Assembly (NCBI GenBank): GCA_900708905.1
Contig: CAADRB010000055.1
Location: forward strand, 337,067-401,066
Reading direction: 5' to 3'
Length of the DNA stretch: 64,000 bases
Origin: Hymenolepis diminuta
Taxonomy: Eukaryota; Platyhelminthes; Cestoda; Cyclophyllidea; Hymenolepididae
Shown: in pieces, positions 37,901 to 50,800 of the stretch
Layout: each line of letters starts with the position of its first letter
Numbering within the stretch: the first letter of the stretch is position 1
The notes under the pieces: generated by a model
Seen by the model: the letters and a program-made list of their open reading frames with translations, nothing else
Databases searched by the model: none
Told to the model about the DNA's origin: nothing
Translations under genes and position numbers: made by a program

Positions 37901-40900
37901 AGTACTAGTCGACGCCCAATTGATGTTGCTGTGGCCGTTGACATAGGGTGTGGGTGATTCATTCAAACAAGTAATAATTTTTCTTTCATCATTTTAGCCC
38001 CTCTTACCTTACTTTGCCCGAATACATGATTATAGTTCCGATAGCACGACTGTACATGATATGATCTCCATCCACTATTTACAAAAACCGGAGATCCATT
38101 GTTTAAGGCATAGGTCAATATGCAAATTCACCCTCCCCCTCTTTTATATGGCTCAAAGATTAAGGAATATTTAGTTGAGTATATTCAGAGAGTTCTGTTA
38201 TCCGTGGTGAATCAGTGGTGCCTCCAGAAGAACGTTATTTATTTTTTTTATTTTCTTTGACAAGATGAGAAAGTAGTGCGCTTTCTACTGTTTACTGTTA
38301 GTTATAGTTATTCCCATATCTTCCATCCGATAGAATGCTTTCAATGCTTGAAGTATTACCGCATGAGAAAATTCGTATTATCTAAATACACGTTTGTGTA
38401 TATTTACTCAACTGCCGGTGGTGGCGTAATTTTGTAACGTTTCCTCAGAACATGACATGTGATGTCGATGAAAACGGTAATTGTCTAACAAATAATAAAA
38501 AAAGTGTAAAATATTATGTGATGTACCTGAATGTGGTGATGCGATAGCCGATTCATTCGCGGTGTGTGAATTCGGTCAGATGAACGTGTGGGAATTAAAT
38601 TCTGACGCTCTCACCTCACTTCACTAGAAGTAGGTCATTTGAAAGATAATTATGGTGGCTAAATGGGAGGTTAAGAGGCGATCGTTCCAAGTTCTCAACG
38701 CTAAAGTTAATGAATTGCCAAAGTGGTGTGGCCGTAGGTTCGTTTCTCATTACTTTTCATCAATTGATATTGGGGTAATCATAGTGCTAACAACTGACCA
38801 GGAGTTTGACAAAATGCAAATTTTACATCAGAAAGACTTCAAGGTACCACTCTACCAAAGGTATGTGTTAGAGAACACTGCTCTTAATAAACTCAAATTT
38901 TTATGGTGTTAAGTGATGGTTGTAATATATCTTATGGTTTTTCCACTGTCTTAGCTATTAGGAGAAAAAACGTATCTGAAGTTGTTGACACCTCAAACAT
39001 TAATTCAATCAGGAAACAAGGTACAAACTTTGATATTTGAACGTTTGGACATTAGAACATGAAGGAACGATCTGAAGTCAAAAAGCAAAATGTGCTCATC
39101 CTGGATCCAAAGATCACGTTTTCAAAGACTTGATGCCCTGGTCGTGTTTTCGTCTTATACTCGATCCATCTTTCTTAACTTTCACCAGACTGCTTTATTA
39201 CCCTCTGTCTTCAGTTGCTTTCCGACAGTGAAATTGTGAAATTTATCTCTCTTTCTGTGGGTAATAACATTCGAACTCAATACTGTTGAATTAATGCAAT
39301 CATCTTTTTGAACAAACCAAAAAGATCGGTGAAAAAGTGCAGCGAATATATATTGAGAGATTTGTAACAAAACGTCTGGGCGGAATGCATGAAAACTTTA
39401 TTACATGACCGTTTAAATAGATGAGACATGAAAATCAGCATGTGGTTAAAAAGTATGTTGAGACCTATTTAGAAATTACATACTTCAATGCCTTATCTTC
39501 TAGTCAACCACTTCCATTCGGATCCGGTTATCTTAAACTCGAAATGAAATTAAAAGTACTGACTATCATCTTCGTGGGAATTTGAACAAATGTATTCATA
39601 CTTATTCTTTTATTCTTAAGAAGAGGAATTGAACGTTTTTGATCATATGTGAATTTAAGCCTCCTGAAAACGTGAGTTTCGACAAATTATACATTTTTTT
39701 TTCATTTGACCAAAACTACCCACATGCAGAGGAAGGGTAACATGGAGTCTCTATTGAGAGAACCCTACATTCTGCTGCCTCTCTTATTGTGCGGAATTAA
39801 TCGCCAACCATACTACGCAATGTGAACCGATGAGCATTGATCTCATAATTTCTGATTTATCAGTCGTGCAGGTGAATAATTGCGCCATCAGCGCATTTTA
39901 TCCGGTTAGCTTTTTTTACCATCCTTAAAAGATCAGATAGTTGAACTATTTACCTATGTGCTTGAGGTTTTACCAAGAAAAATAGTGGGTGTGCACAGAA
40001 TGTATGTGTGCTCTGAGAGTTGTTTGTACGGAACAAATTTTCTGTATCGGCCTGTACCGTCTACTGCGATTTTCAAGTTTATATTTAATATCTTGCTTTT
40101 CTCTTTTCAAGAAACAAACTGAAAATTTGACCAGATTGCATCGTCGAGATTACCCACAAATAGTTGGCTGTGGTATTTTCGATGGTCATGGTGGACCAGA
40201 GGCTGCTGAGCATTGTTCAAATTTAGCACCTTTTCTCCTGTCGCGGCGGCTTCAAGGTCGCTTTCTTGAGACGTGTGCGGACAAACGCTCTTCACAAACT
40301 CTTCCTGATATTCTTACAGATGTTTTGTATGAATTGAACCTATCAGTCACCAGTTGTCATCGTCAAAAGGTGCGCTTGGATTATTATTAATAACTTATTA
40401 ATATGTGGAATTCAAAATATGCTTAGTTTTGGGAGATATAATTTATATGCGCTCTGTAGCATTCTATTTTAAATTGAGGATTAAGTTGTTCATTTGTTGA
40501 TGATTGGCAGATTTCTATTTCAGTCTTATGGTCCATATAATGGCTTCTTTTTGACTTCTAATTAGGTTTGTTGTGGATGCATGATTAATCTCAAACACCC
40601 AGCCACATTATCGGTCCATTCGTGATGTGCCAGGGAAGGGATGGCTTATGTTGTCCTCCAGGCCCTTGAATTTAAGTTGCTCTCTTCCTGCAATAGGTTT
40701 TAAATAAATTGAAGTAAGAGTTTGCACATTAATTCTCTACTCCATCCAAATGTTTATTGAAATGATACTATTCTAAGGTATGAATTTAATTACTGAAAAT
40801 CAAACTGCGACTCCTTTAAATATAGATTTCCAATCTCAGAATTCTTAATGAGGGAGCTACTTCCATGAATATAACACGGATTTCTTGGAATGCCCTTTGT

Positions 40901-43900
40901 AAATATTTCCGTCCATGAGTATTAATGGAAGTCTATCGTTTCTACCATCTGGATAATTACAAGGTTCTGAATAAGCGAAAGAGGGTTAGCATCTTATAAT
41001 TACCCATGGTTAATGACTTAAAAATAACTCTTGCATCCAAGTTCGGGATAAAAAATGTGAGTTTGTGAAATCCAGACAGACGATGTGGTCCTTGTGTCAG
41101 CCATCGAGGATTCCTCCATCATGGCTCTTGGATTGACTTGACGACACATTCAATCATCAGTAGAGCTGATTACTATTACTACCACGCTGTTCATTTCTGT
41201 TAACGATCTTATCGGATACAACAAACGCGTAAAGAAGGAATCGACCATGAAATCACCCTTATTTTTTGCGCTACTGTACGTGTACTTTCTTTTTTTCAAA
41301 TCCATGGCTACTCAACGAAATGAATAGAAAATATTTTCATGAATGCAACCTTTAGAGCCAAACCTAATTTAAAGGTGAAAATGAGTGCCAAAACGTGGTA
41401 AAGATAGTTACAAAGACTTGCCGAACTCTTTCTTCAACGGACTAGAAAATGAAAACCACGTATCCTATTATCCAATTTGTATTATCGGTACACTTTAAAT
41501 TAAGTGACTTGTTATTAGTGAAGACATCACTTTTTGGAACACCCCTCTTTCAAAAACGTAATGGCAGATTAGTATCTTTAACTATTTTATTTAAATAACG
41601 ATAATACTGCTGATAATAGTAAAGATTAGGCTTATTAATCTGGATTTTTGCAGCTAATTTCCCACGAACTGTAAATCCAAATCTTATCGTACTTCATTTA
41701 CTACTCTTAATCAGTACATTCACTCTCTTATTAATTGTTAATTATAGATGCGTGGGTTGAATATGCCTGTTTAAAACTGAAGCCAAATTACTTAAAATCG
41801 AGTAAATATAGAAGTGGGTATAAACCAGCAGCCACCATTGTTCTGGGAAGCAGCCAGAACAATGGTGAAATTTTCTTATTCCTTGATAAATCTATTTGGA
41901 GCCTTCTGTCCAAAGATTGCTTGTTTACATTCACATTTGTATAGTCCATGATTTCTAGTATCTGCAGACTTGTAATTGATTTAATTCTGTTTAGTTTAGC
42001 TGTCAGCTGCCCATGGCAAAACAAAGGTTCAATTCAAATAATCATGGATAATGATCTAAGCTCAATAAAAAGTAGAACGATGAAGATATCGCGTAGAATC
42101 AATAAATTAAAGTTGGAGCGTCTAAAGATCTTTACTGCATTTGGGATCCAAGTTATATCGGCGGCTTAACGTATTACGGTTAATTGTATCATGGTTAGAG
42201 TTCGATCTTCTGGATCTTAATCTTCGTTTCCTAGACGATAGTTTTTTGTCCACTGTGTTTAGGAGATCGACTGACCAGTAAATCGAGAATGAGATTTTGA
42301 TTATGCTATCCTTAGTACACCTGCCTCTAGGTGGCCAAAGAGTAGATATTAGGTGCTAAGAGTTCAGTTTAAATATAAGTAAGTTACTGTCATGCATGTA
42401 AATTTATATAGACTTGTTTATAGTCTTCATTAATCTATCGACATACAGTAATGAAACTGATTGGTCGAAGTTTACTAGCAGTATTTTATAGATTTATGAA
42501 ATCGGATTAATGCACATTCTGAAACGTTGATTTCAGGTAGCTGTTATCTAATCCTCTTCTTTTCAATATATCAGTATTATTTCTAAAATAATGTACTTTT
42601 ATTCATCTGCTTCTCGTTAAGTTCATGTCTATTTTCAGTTTAGATGACTGTTTGTAAGTGATTCAAATCACCTCCAAATCCACATGTTCGTGTTGAACAT
42701 TAAGGAAGAGGAGGTGATTGAGTGTGTCCTTATTTTACCTCATCATCATCACTTAGTATGAGTAGGCAATCTGGTGATTTGTCTAGCAGCAGCTGAATAT
42801 TACTCATCTTGGAAGCATGACATACTGCTTCCAGATAGACAGAAGATGTCATTATTAAGCTCACATTCCCCGCTCCCTCTGTCTTTAGGTAGTGTTTGGT
42901 GTATCAGTCGTCTAATATTTCACACATTTGCTGTTGAGCCAATTACAATGACATTAGTCATCTAACTTAATTAAGCAGGAATGAGCGTTCTTTAAGCGCC
43001 GTGAAAAGTTCTTATTCATTCTCAAGCTGCTAACGTGTTCAACAAGGAATTAGTTTGAATAATTCATGAATGGCATTTAAACCAAACATTTAATTGCTTC
43101 GTTTATTTGAACTAAAATAGCGAAGTTAAGTCTGTTTTTTTATACTGCTAAAACAACCGCAAGTTATACTGCTAAACTTGGCTTTTTCGGCATTGGACTA
43201 GTTAATCATCCCAGGTTTCGTCCTTACTTTCTGACGTGGTATAGGCATTTGACTTTTGGGCCATTAAGTCCTTGAAAGTAATAATCCCCTTTTTGCTGTT
43301 TATCTGTACTTTTATATTCGCTGGAATTTAGCATTTTCTGACTATGCTTGCTGCTACTTATGCTCAATTACAACTCTCAGAGTTAACTAAGAAACTTTCT
43401 GCCTCTGTACTTGTTCTCAGTTTATTATCCTTGAAACTATCTTTGTTATTTTCCGTTTGTTTACTCACTGGAGAAAGGGATAATGAAGAGATGGTATCGA
43501 ATACGTGAGTTTTATGACATGGTATGCGGATGTTTGAGGGTGGTTATTTGAATAACTGACGGGTAAGTTTTATTATGTGAGGGGTTGCCAAGGGGAATCG
43601 GGACTTTCTGGTCCTCTCTTCTGTGATTATCGCACTCAAAACTTTCATATCAAATTTTGCTTTAAATAATGGATAAGTAGAAGAAGGCCATGATTTTTTG
43701 AAAGTCTCGAAGACCAATTTGATATACATCGTCCATTTCTGCAGTAATTTTTCCGTCTAATTTGTACCATTTTCATTTAACGGAGTCATCCAAACTTTCG
43801 TGTTTTTGCCTGTAAATGTGCGAATGTTAATAATGTATCACCTTGGGTAAGAATTGGACCAACGTGTCATCACCACATTCTGAGGGCTGGCCACATCTGC

Positions 43901-46900
43901 CGTTTTTTTTGTCGCGTAGCTCTCTTAAATCTCCTCTCTTAGTTTAGTGTTCATTTTCCGTTCCTCTCTTCTTTGTAAATTAATGTAAGCATAGTCTCTT
44001 TGATTTGATGATATCTAAAATTGTCACTATTTCTCTCTCTTGAAGTCGTTTAATTCGTAGTTAAAATCATTACTTCTCTTTACGGATAGAGTTCGCATAT
44101 ATTAGAATTTAGTGCGCTTTTGTTCTTTTTTTTATTTCTACTTTGCTGGTTCGTTAAAGGCGTGATTCATATGGCCAATAACTAGGTTGTACTTTTCGTG
44201 TTGGAAATATACTTTTAACCTTCTGCGTTAGAGTAAATAGTAAATACGTCCGTTGAGATTGAAAGAAAACGGTATTGTATGAGTAGTTTGGTAGTATTTA
44301 TTCCCTCAATTAATGTCAACTTGAAAACGGATGCCTTCTGTTAGAAACTAACATGCCACTCTTCTGTTGACCACCGTAAGACATACTGATCGTCAGATGC
44401 AGGCAGATGATTCTCTGACTTAGCCAACGTGCATGTTATCACTCCATAATCACCTCTACAGTAAACAACTTAACGTACTTTTTCGCCGTCTCACATGACG
44501 CGTATTTTCCAGTTAATTCTCGCCATAGAGAAGAGAAAACTTATGCGTTTTAGTCATGGTAAGACATTGAAATAAAGGAGACAAAAAACAAGTCTAATAA
44601 GGTAAGAAGTAGGTATTGAAGTCAGGACATCAATAGTTTTACTTTATTCGAATCAGAGACTCTTTGTATTCATGTGCCCATACGAAGTATAATCCCCCAC
44701 GTAATGATGCGATTTCTAGATTCATTAATGAGGTTGTCTATGATTTAATTCCGTGATTGTTCATGCCGCCTCAGTTTGCTTCTACCTTGGGACAGCCAAG
44801 AGCAAGTAAATGAGACTAATAACTATTTTTTTTAACATAGCAGAGCTCACTGCTATTTCATTATCTATTTAAAGTGGGTACCGTAGATGGACAGTAAGAA
44901 ATGCTACCCTAGTCAAAGAGTTATTATGGATAAATACGTGTGTGTCAATGAATCATTGCTCTCTGGTACAACAATTTGGCATGCGGAACGAAACAATCTC
45001 CATTTTCTTTTACTCCATCTCTCATTCCTAAATGCGTCTTCCAGCCATTTATTGTGTCTGCCTGTCAGCAGAGCGCTCAAATCCTGCTGTATGAGGATTT
45101 GTAGTTGTAGTCTAGTCTAGTCTAGTCTGAGTGTGGGATATAATGATTCATAGTCTTCCAGGTATAGTCGTAATTCTTGCCATTATCGCTCCTTCATATG
45201 TAGAGGAAGTCGGATGTTTTGTGGAGGGATTGACTATATTCTAGTTACGTTAATTATCTTAATGTGACTGGCTTGTGCAGAGAGAATCATGGCATCACTT
45301 CGTTCATGACGTCTTCGTATAGGAATAGGATAAAATGTCAAAAAGCATAGAATAATCACAGCACGTAACGGGCATATAATTGAGATTGTACATAGAGAAG
45401 TAAAGTTGTTGTTCGTGTTTTAAGAAAATGAACACGCATGGGATTTTACCTGAAATTTGAACCGAAATTAGGTAACCTTTAAGTCCAAATAGGGGATAAA
45501 TGGAATTTGGTTAAACCACATTTGCTATTTGGGATTCTAGTTGTACAATGCTTACTTAATGGTCAGTTCACGTTCAAAAACTCTCTACTGGATTACTCGG
45601 CAAATTCTTGTGCAGTATTGGGTGTTCAATTAGGATGATCAATCTTACGACATCAAATTATTTTTTTCAGAGGTTTGATCATAAAAACACCAGACCTAAG
45701 ATTTCCGATATCCTAATCGAAAACAGAGAGCAAAGCACCTATAACACAGTTCAGTTAAATTCAACCAGGATAACTGAGCTTCATTGCACAAGGAAGTGGA
45801 ATCGATCGAATTAACATTTTCTAACTACACTGAATAGTGGTGTCTATAACTCCAATTTCGTAAGTTTCATATGCGATTATTAAACCTACTTTCGTTTGAA
45901 AATAGCGATCTTTGGCATTTTCTTTGCGAAATAGATCGACCTGATTGGTATGCGAGATCTTGTTATAACATATTGGATTAAGCAATACCCAGTAATGTCT
46001 GCATATTACCTAGTTTATACTTCAGTGCACTAGTTAATTTAAATATATTAATTATTCATAACTAATTCCTTTTGCGTTCCTTTCTCCCAAGCTATGGAAT
46101 TCGGGAACAACGGCTACAATATGCCTTATTTATGAGGACTACATCTACACGGCATGGATCGGTGATTCACAGGGTGTTTTATTCAAAACTACTATGGAGA
46201 ACAAATCTAACATTAGCACAATTACCAGTACCTCAACTACAAAGTCAACTCCCTCTCACAATAACTTAAACAAAAAACCAACGGTGGAATTCAGTGCAGA
46301 GGAACCTATCTTCCCAACAGACGTATCTTCAGCTCATACTGCGGCTGCCGCTGCAGATATTCCCCATATCGATTCCACAGAGAACACTCTCCCGCGACCT
46401 ACTCCCTCCAAAAAACAGACTGTCCCTCAACCCTTGAATGTCGAGTCTATTGGAACCCCTTCAATCACTGCTAGTGCTTTAATCTCCCCAACGTCACCCC
46501 GAACTAGGGCTGCACGATGGGGCCTCTCCTTCTCATGGCTCGCATCTCTAGTTCGTGGTGGGGAAAATTCCACAGATACTAACGCCAGTAGTAAGGAATC
46601 TAGTCCTCCTGCTGCTGAGACTCCTCAAATTCTTGCCAGAGCTCCTCTAGCTACTCAAGAGGTTGTAGAAGCTGATTTATTGGAACCGTCTTCCCCTCCG
46701 AAGCAGACGCCCGCAATTTCTCTTTCAGCTATTAAAAGAGTCCCACCTTTCAGGTATGGGTCGCTACCCATAGGGGGAAAGAAGAAGAATAGACCGAAGG
46801 AATACCATTTGTTGTTGAGGAGGAATAAAATGAGTGCTGGCGCAAATGTGCCGGGCAAGAGATTGAGTGCTCACTTCTCTGAGCCTTCTTTGAATATTTC

Positions 46901-48918
46901 TTCTGGAGAAACGGGTGGAGTTACAAAGGTTGATCCGGGGAATATTGCTCTCTCGGCCGGGCATCGAATTAGTCCAGCTGGGGATATGAGGGACAGTAGG
47001 TCAACCTCGATAGTAGAGAAATCAAACTCGGATACTGTTCAATCGGCTTTCAATGTGCTTACACCGAATTTACATCGACCTGAATATCCAGTAAGTAACG
47101 AGTAACTTTCAATTTTTTGAAACCCCAGTTATAGTGATTTACTCTGTTACCCTCCTTTACTAACATATAAAATCATGTTTCCTTGTAAGTTTAGGTTTAG
47201 CTATTTAAACAAATTTTATATTGCGATCAATTTGCACGTTAGCCAATTCAGGGTTTACGAGATCAATACTCATCGGTGCATATATATGACGAGTTGTTCA
47301 GTTTGATGCAAAAGAGCTGTTTCTCTGTCGAAAGGAGTATTGGGAAACGCCTTATCCAGTGGCGCAATGATCAACGTGCACCTCTGCCAAGTCGTGGATC
47401 CATATTCTCATAAGGAGTGTAGTTCTCTGTGTCCTAGGGCTCACATTTTATTATTCGACTTAGGTTTTTTTGGGAGTTTATATCTGCGAGGTAATTTAAT
47501 TCCGTGGCTGTTCGTACTTCCTCGATTTGTTTCCTGTTACTGCCAAGTGCAGGTAGACAAAAAATAGCAGATTCAAGGCGATCATTAATAATGCAAATTT
47601 TATTTGGAGAGGATAGTCTCATAACTACCACATTACTTGCTAACCCAAGTAACCGATCTATCCCATAATCTGAACTTATGTACTCTCGTAATAAAAGGAA
47701 GGAGCTGTTGTTTGAGTCTCAATTCCTCCGTCTTCTTCCTACTGGATCAGAGTAATTATGATCGTTGTATATCTCAGTGAGCATCCAACAATATTGTCGT
47801 GGCAGCCTAGATTATTTCAGTAGATACTTGACATGTATTAAGCTTGTAATTTCCCTTAGTTTAGACGATCATTAACTTTAATATTTGCTGGTTTTTCAGT
47901 TCTTGTGGTATTAGCAGGTGAATTAGCCTTACCTATTCATTCACAGTTTTACTTCTTTGCTCATTGCCTAGAAGTTAATGTATTGCATTTAGTCTGCTAC
48001 TGTTGCTTCAGATTGAATAACTAGAAAGTGCGCAAATTCTCCCATCATGATTGCTTTACATTGGGTGTCAGTCACACCAACTTAAGACTGTTCTCAACTG
48101 CTTTTTTGTTTCTATTTCAGGTCGAATTCGTATCAGTTCTGCGTGCAGGCGGATGTGTGACCTTCAAGGCCTCGGAAGAGTATCTAGCAAGTGAAGAAAA
48201 CGAAGATGTTTCATATCCCACCGACCGTCCCGGTCCACGACTTCCAGCTCCAGTAATGAGTAGTGCCCAACTTCTTTTCATACCCAATCTCTCAGTGAAC
48301 GGCACTTATCGAGTTGGCGGCATCTCCGGTGTCACTCGTTCTCTTGGTGCTGGCACCTCACTTATCCCCGGTCTCTCAGCCCTTCCCTCCCTATCCGCTC
48401 ACCGAATTCATCCTTCCACAGCTCCATCTTGTCTTATCCTCGCTACTGACGGTCTTTGGGACACATACAGCTGTGGACCCGATGACTTAACTCACTTCTT
48501 TACCGGCACTCCTAATCGAGAATTCGCTAAATTGCTCACTGCGCGTGCTGTTAGAAACGGATCCAGTGACAATGTGACGATACTTATCCTCTGGATTGGG
48601 GGTAGTGGAGGTCTTGATGCTGTTGGTGGTGGTGGTGGTGGCGGTAGCGGGTTCGAAGGTGGATCGATGGAGATCGATATCCGATCACCCACCGCCTATC
48701 CAACTGGATCTCGATGTGCGTCGGTACCAGCTAGAGGGGATTGGAGATTGCGGGGCCCCTTAGCTGTTGGAGGCTTTGGAGAAGAATCAGAAGGAAACTC
48801 AATGCCGCGTTATGTTGAGATGCCGACGGAAAGGGTGTTTGGAAGAAGTCATTCACTGGATGATCTTGCAGACGAGGATATTTTCAGGGCTTCGAGCCCC
48901 ATGCGAGTTGTGCCATGA
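34977..48918 (+). CDS. PP2C-family Ser/Thr phosphatase, PPM1E/PPM1F-like, with a large insertion
   Basis: Six exons (34977-35155, 35190-35272, 35346-35575, 40112-40369, 46092-47090, 48121-48918) join in frame to 848 residues. An in-frame TAA directly precedes the ATG. Metal-dependent phosphatase motifs appear in order: RRRQEDRW (143-150), GIFDGHGG (Asp188), SGTTAT with TAWIGDSQGVL (Asp275), HRPEYP then LRAGG at the exon 5/6 junction, SVNGTY with GVTRSLG, LATDGLWD (Asp693) and GSSDNVTI (Asp733). GDSQ and the VNGT motif point to PPM1E/F (POPX) rather than other PP2C groups. About 300 Ser/Thr/Pro-rich residues (281-577) interrupt the domain. A Gly run and a Ser-rich tail follow. Expected to dephosphorylate pSer/pThr with Mn/Mg; substrates unknown. 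Introns 4 and 5 are 4.5 and 5.7 kb, introns 1 and 2 only 34 and 73 nt. Confidence 0.92.
35576..40111. other. Intron 4 of the phosphatase gene
   Basis: It begins GTAAAT and ends CTTTTCAAG, and is T-rich on the plus strand. The open frame 38652-38912 (86 residues, ATG) sits inside it but has no recognisable domain and no matching splice context, so I do not call it a gene. Confidence 0.7.
41833..41867. repeat. Perfect hairpin inside intron 5
   Basis: CACCATTGTTCTGG and its reverse complement are separated by the 7-nt loop GAAGCAG. The stem is too short for a typical microRNA precursor unless bulged extensions exist, and I do not see any. Confidence 0.9.
45108..45128. repeat. (TAGTC)n microsatellite
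   Basis: Four tandem pentanucleotides TAGTC within the phosphatase intron. Confidence 0.9.
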
Positions 48919-50800
48919 GCGAGAGAGAGAGAAGGATGTTGTGTTGTCTTTCAATATCTCTGCTGTCTGAATGTATGTATGTTTGTATGAGCGGATGTGG
49001 GTGCATTTATATACACATGACTATGTTCGGAACTTCATTTGTCTCTCTTTACCTATTATATCTCTCTTCCATGTTCTTTTTTGCTCCTTCTACTCCTGAT
49101 TGACCACTTTTATTGCAATGAACTGCGATTTTTGCGCCAGAGGTACCTCTTTTTCCGAGTGTATTTTAGTAATGCTAGTGATCAATATTATATACCTTTT
49201 GCACTATTTGTTTGCTTTGTTCCCTTTTGTATTAGACGGGTTAGATTTTGGGGTAAGAATCTAGATATTTCATTGCTATTATGAGCACGAAAGAACCATA
49301 TTTGTCAAATCTAGTGTTTGAGGGAAGAACTCCGTACGTTGAACTTCGGTGATCTCTACTCCAGAGTTCGAAAATGTTCCATACTGCCTCGTACCAGGGA
49401 GGTCACAAACGTACATTACAGAAGTCCCGCTAAGGCACTTTCTTCCAATGCTTCTACGAACTTTACTACAATCAAGAGAGGAGAAAGGTAGATTGTGGCC
49501 ATATATTTGTATCTGGTGAAAATAAGGAAGTTTACCGCATCTTAAGAAACAAACTGAAATATACCGAAGTTAATATGGGGCAGCAAGATAATCAGGACAA
49601 ACAGATGACCTTAAGAGGGAAAGGATGATTCACAGACAGAAGCGAGTGAAACTCTTGGTGAAGAACAGGTTAGCAACATAGGAAATTGTCGTGAGTGTCG
49701 GAAAAGAGGTTGTTTTGATCTCCGTGTAAGTCTTTGAGAATCAACAAAATTCCAGTATGAGAAACCGGTGAGGATGAATCCTATAATCAGTTGTGTAAAA
49801 TTTTCTCACCCCATTGCTGGAAATTCTGATTTAGTCAAGTACGGAATCTCTAAACGTGTAAGCTTTTCCGGTGTAGCATATACAATTTTTATTTTCTGAT
49901 AATTACTATTATCTCAATGGGCCCGTCGCCATTATAAATTAAAGGAGACAATGTAAGAGCTGTTGTGATAAAATTATTTTCTTATTCTTATAACTCGAGA
50001 AGCATGTTTATCTATTTATTAATTCAAAATGTAACCATTTTTAAAGTTCTTTTGCTTAATTGCTGTACGGCAAATACCCTATTTGCAGTGCTAACGCGGA
50101 TGCCAAAATTAAATTTTTTCCCTCTTAAGTTAAAATCGCTTTCACAACAACGTCAAGAATAGTTGAACATTCCGTTCATTCATTTTTGAAATTTGAGTGC
50201 TTATTATTGAAGATTTAAATAAAATATTTTACAATTGTACGAATTTCAGCGTGACTACGTGCCATGATGTACATACATTATATAATGACCTCAACTTAGC
50301 TTGAGTTTACAAAGATTATAGTAGAACAGTCTAGTAATAAAATTTTTGAGAGGCATTTAACAATAGGTTATGAATATATGGTACCATTAAAGTAAGCCCT
50401 TGTAAACCACTATTTGTCATTGTAGTTATAGAGTGACATTCAATTCAGGTTAGGTCAGAATTGAACGATAAGCTGGTCGTTAATTGTAAGGAGCTTTATT
50501 TCTGTCATTGTGATCAGCTAAAGTGGGTCCATTTAGAGTCCCAAAGGATTTGAAATAATGTATTAAAATATGCAATGAAAAAAACAAATTTCACATATTC
50601 GTAAATACAAGACAATAATAATTTTTCTAAAAAACTATTCCTCGGTGGAAACAAATTTTAATCAAATATATAAAGGACTACGCGATTTGACAACGATCAA
50701 TTTTTCCTAAAAAAGTGTCCTTAATATAATATAGAATGAAGAATAACAAATAATTGATTTCTAAATAAAGGAAATATTTCTATGTTTGACATCTATTAAA
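48919..50800. other. Spacer between phosphatase and WW-domain genes
   Basis: It should contain the phosphatase 3' UTR and the WW gene promoter. I see no further gene. Open frames at 48915-49103, 49039-49284 and 49965-50162 have no family features. Confidence 0.5.

Larger units (their letters stand above)
40370..46091. other. Intron 5 of the phosphatase gene
   Basis: It begins GTGCGC and ends CTCCCAAG. It contains a perfect 14-bp hairpin at 41833-41867 and a short (TAGTC)n run at 45108-45128. I recognise no coding segment. Confidence 0.7.

Noticed and set aside
38652..38912. 86-residue ATG frame in intron 4 of the phosphatase gene
   Set aside because: No recognisable domain, the flanking exons join in phase without it, and the frame length is not exceptional in 4.5 kb.
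39040..39260. Apparent similarity to 2300-2470 (ATTAGAACATGAAG and nearby words)
   Set aside because: The shared words are short and AT-rich, and spacing is not conserved; not enough to call a dispersed repeat without an alignment.
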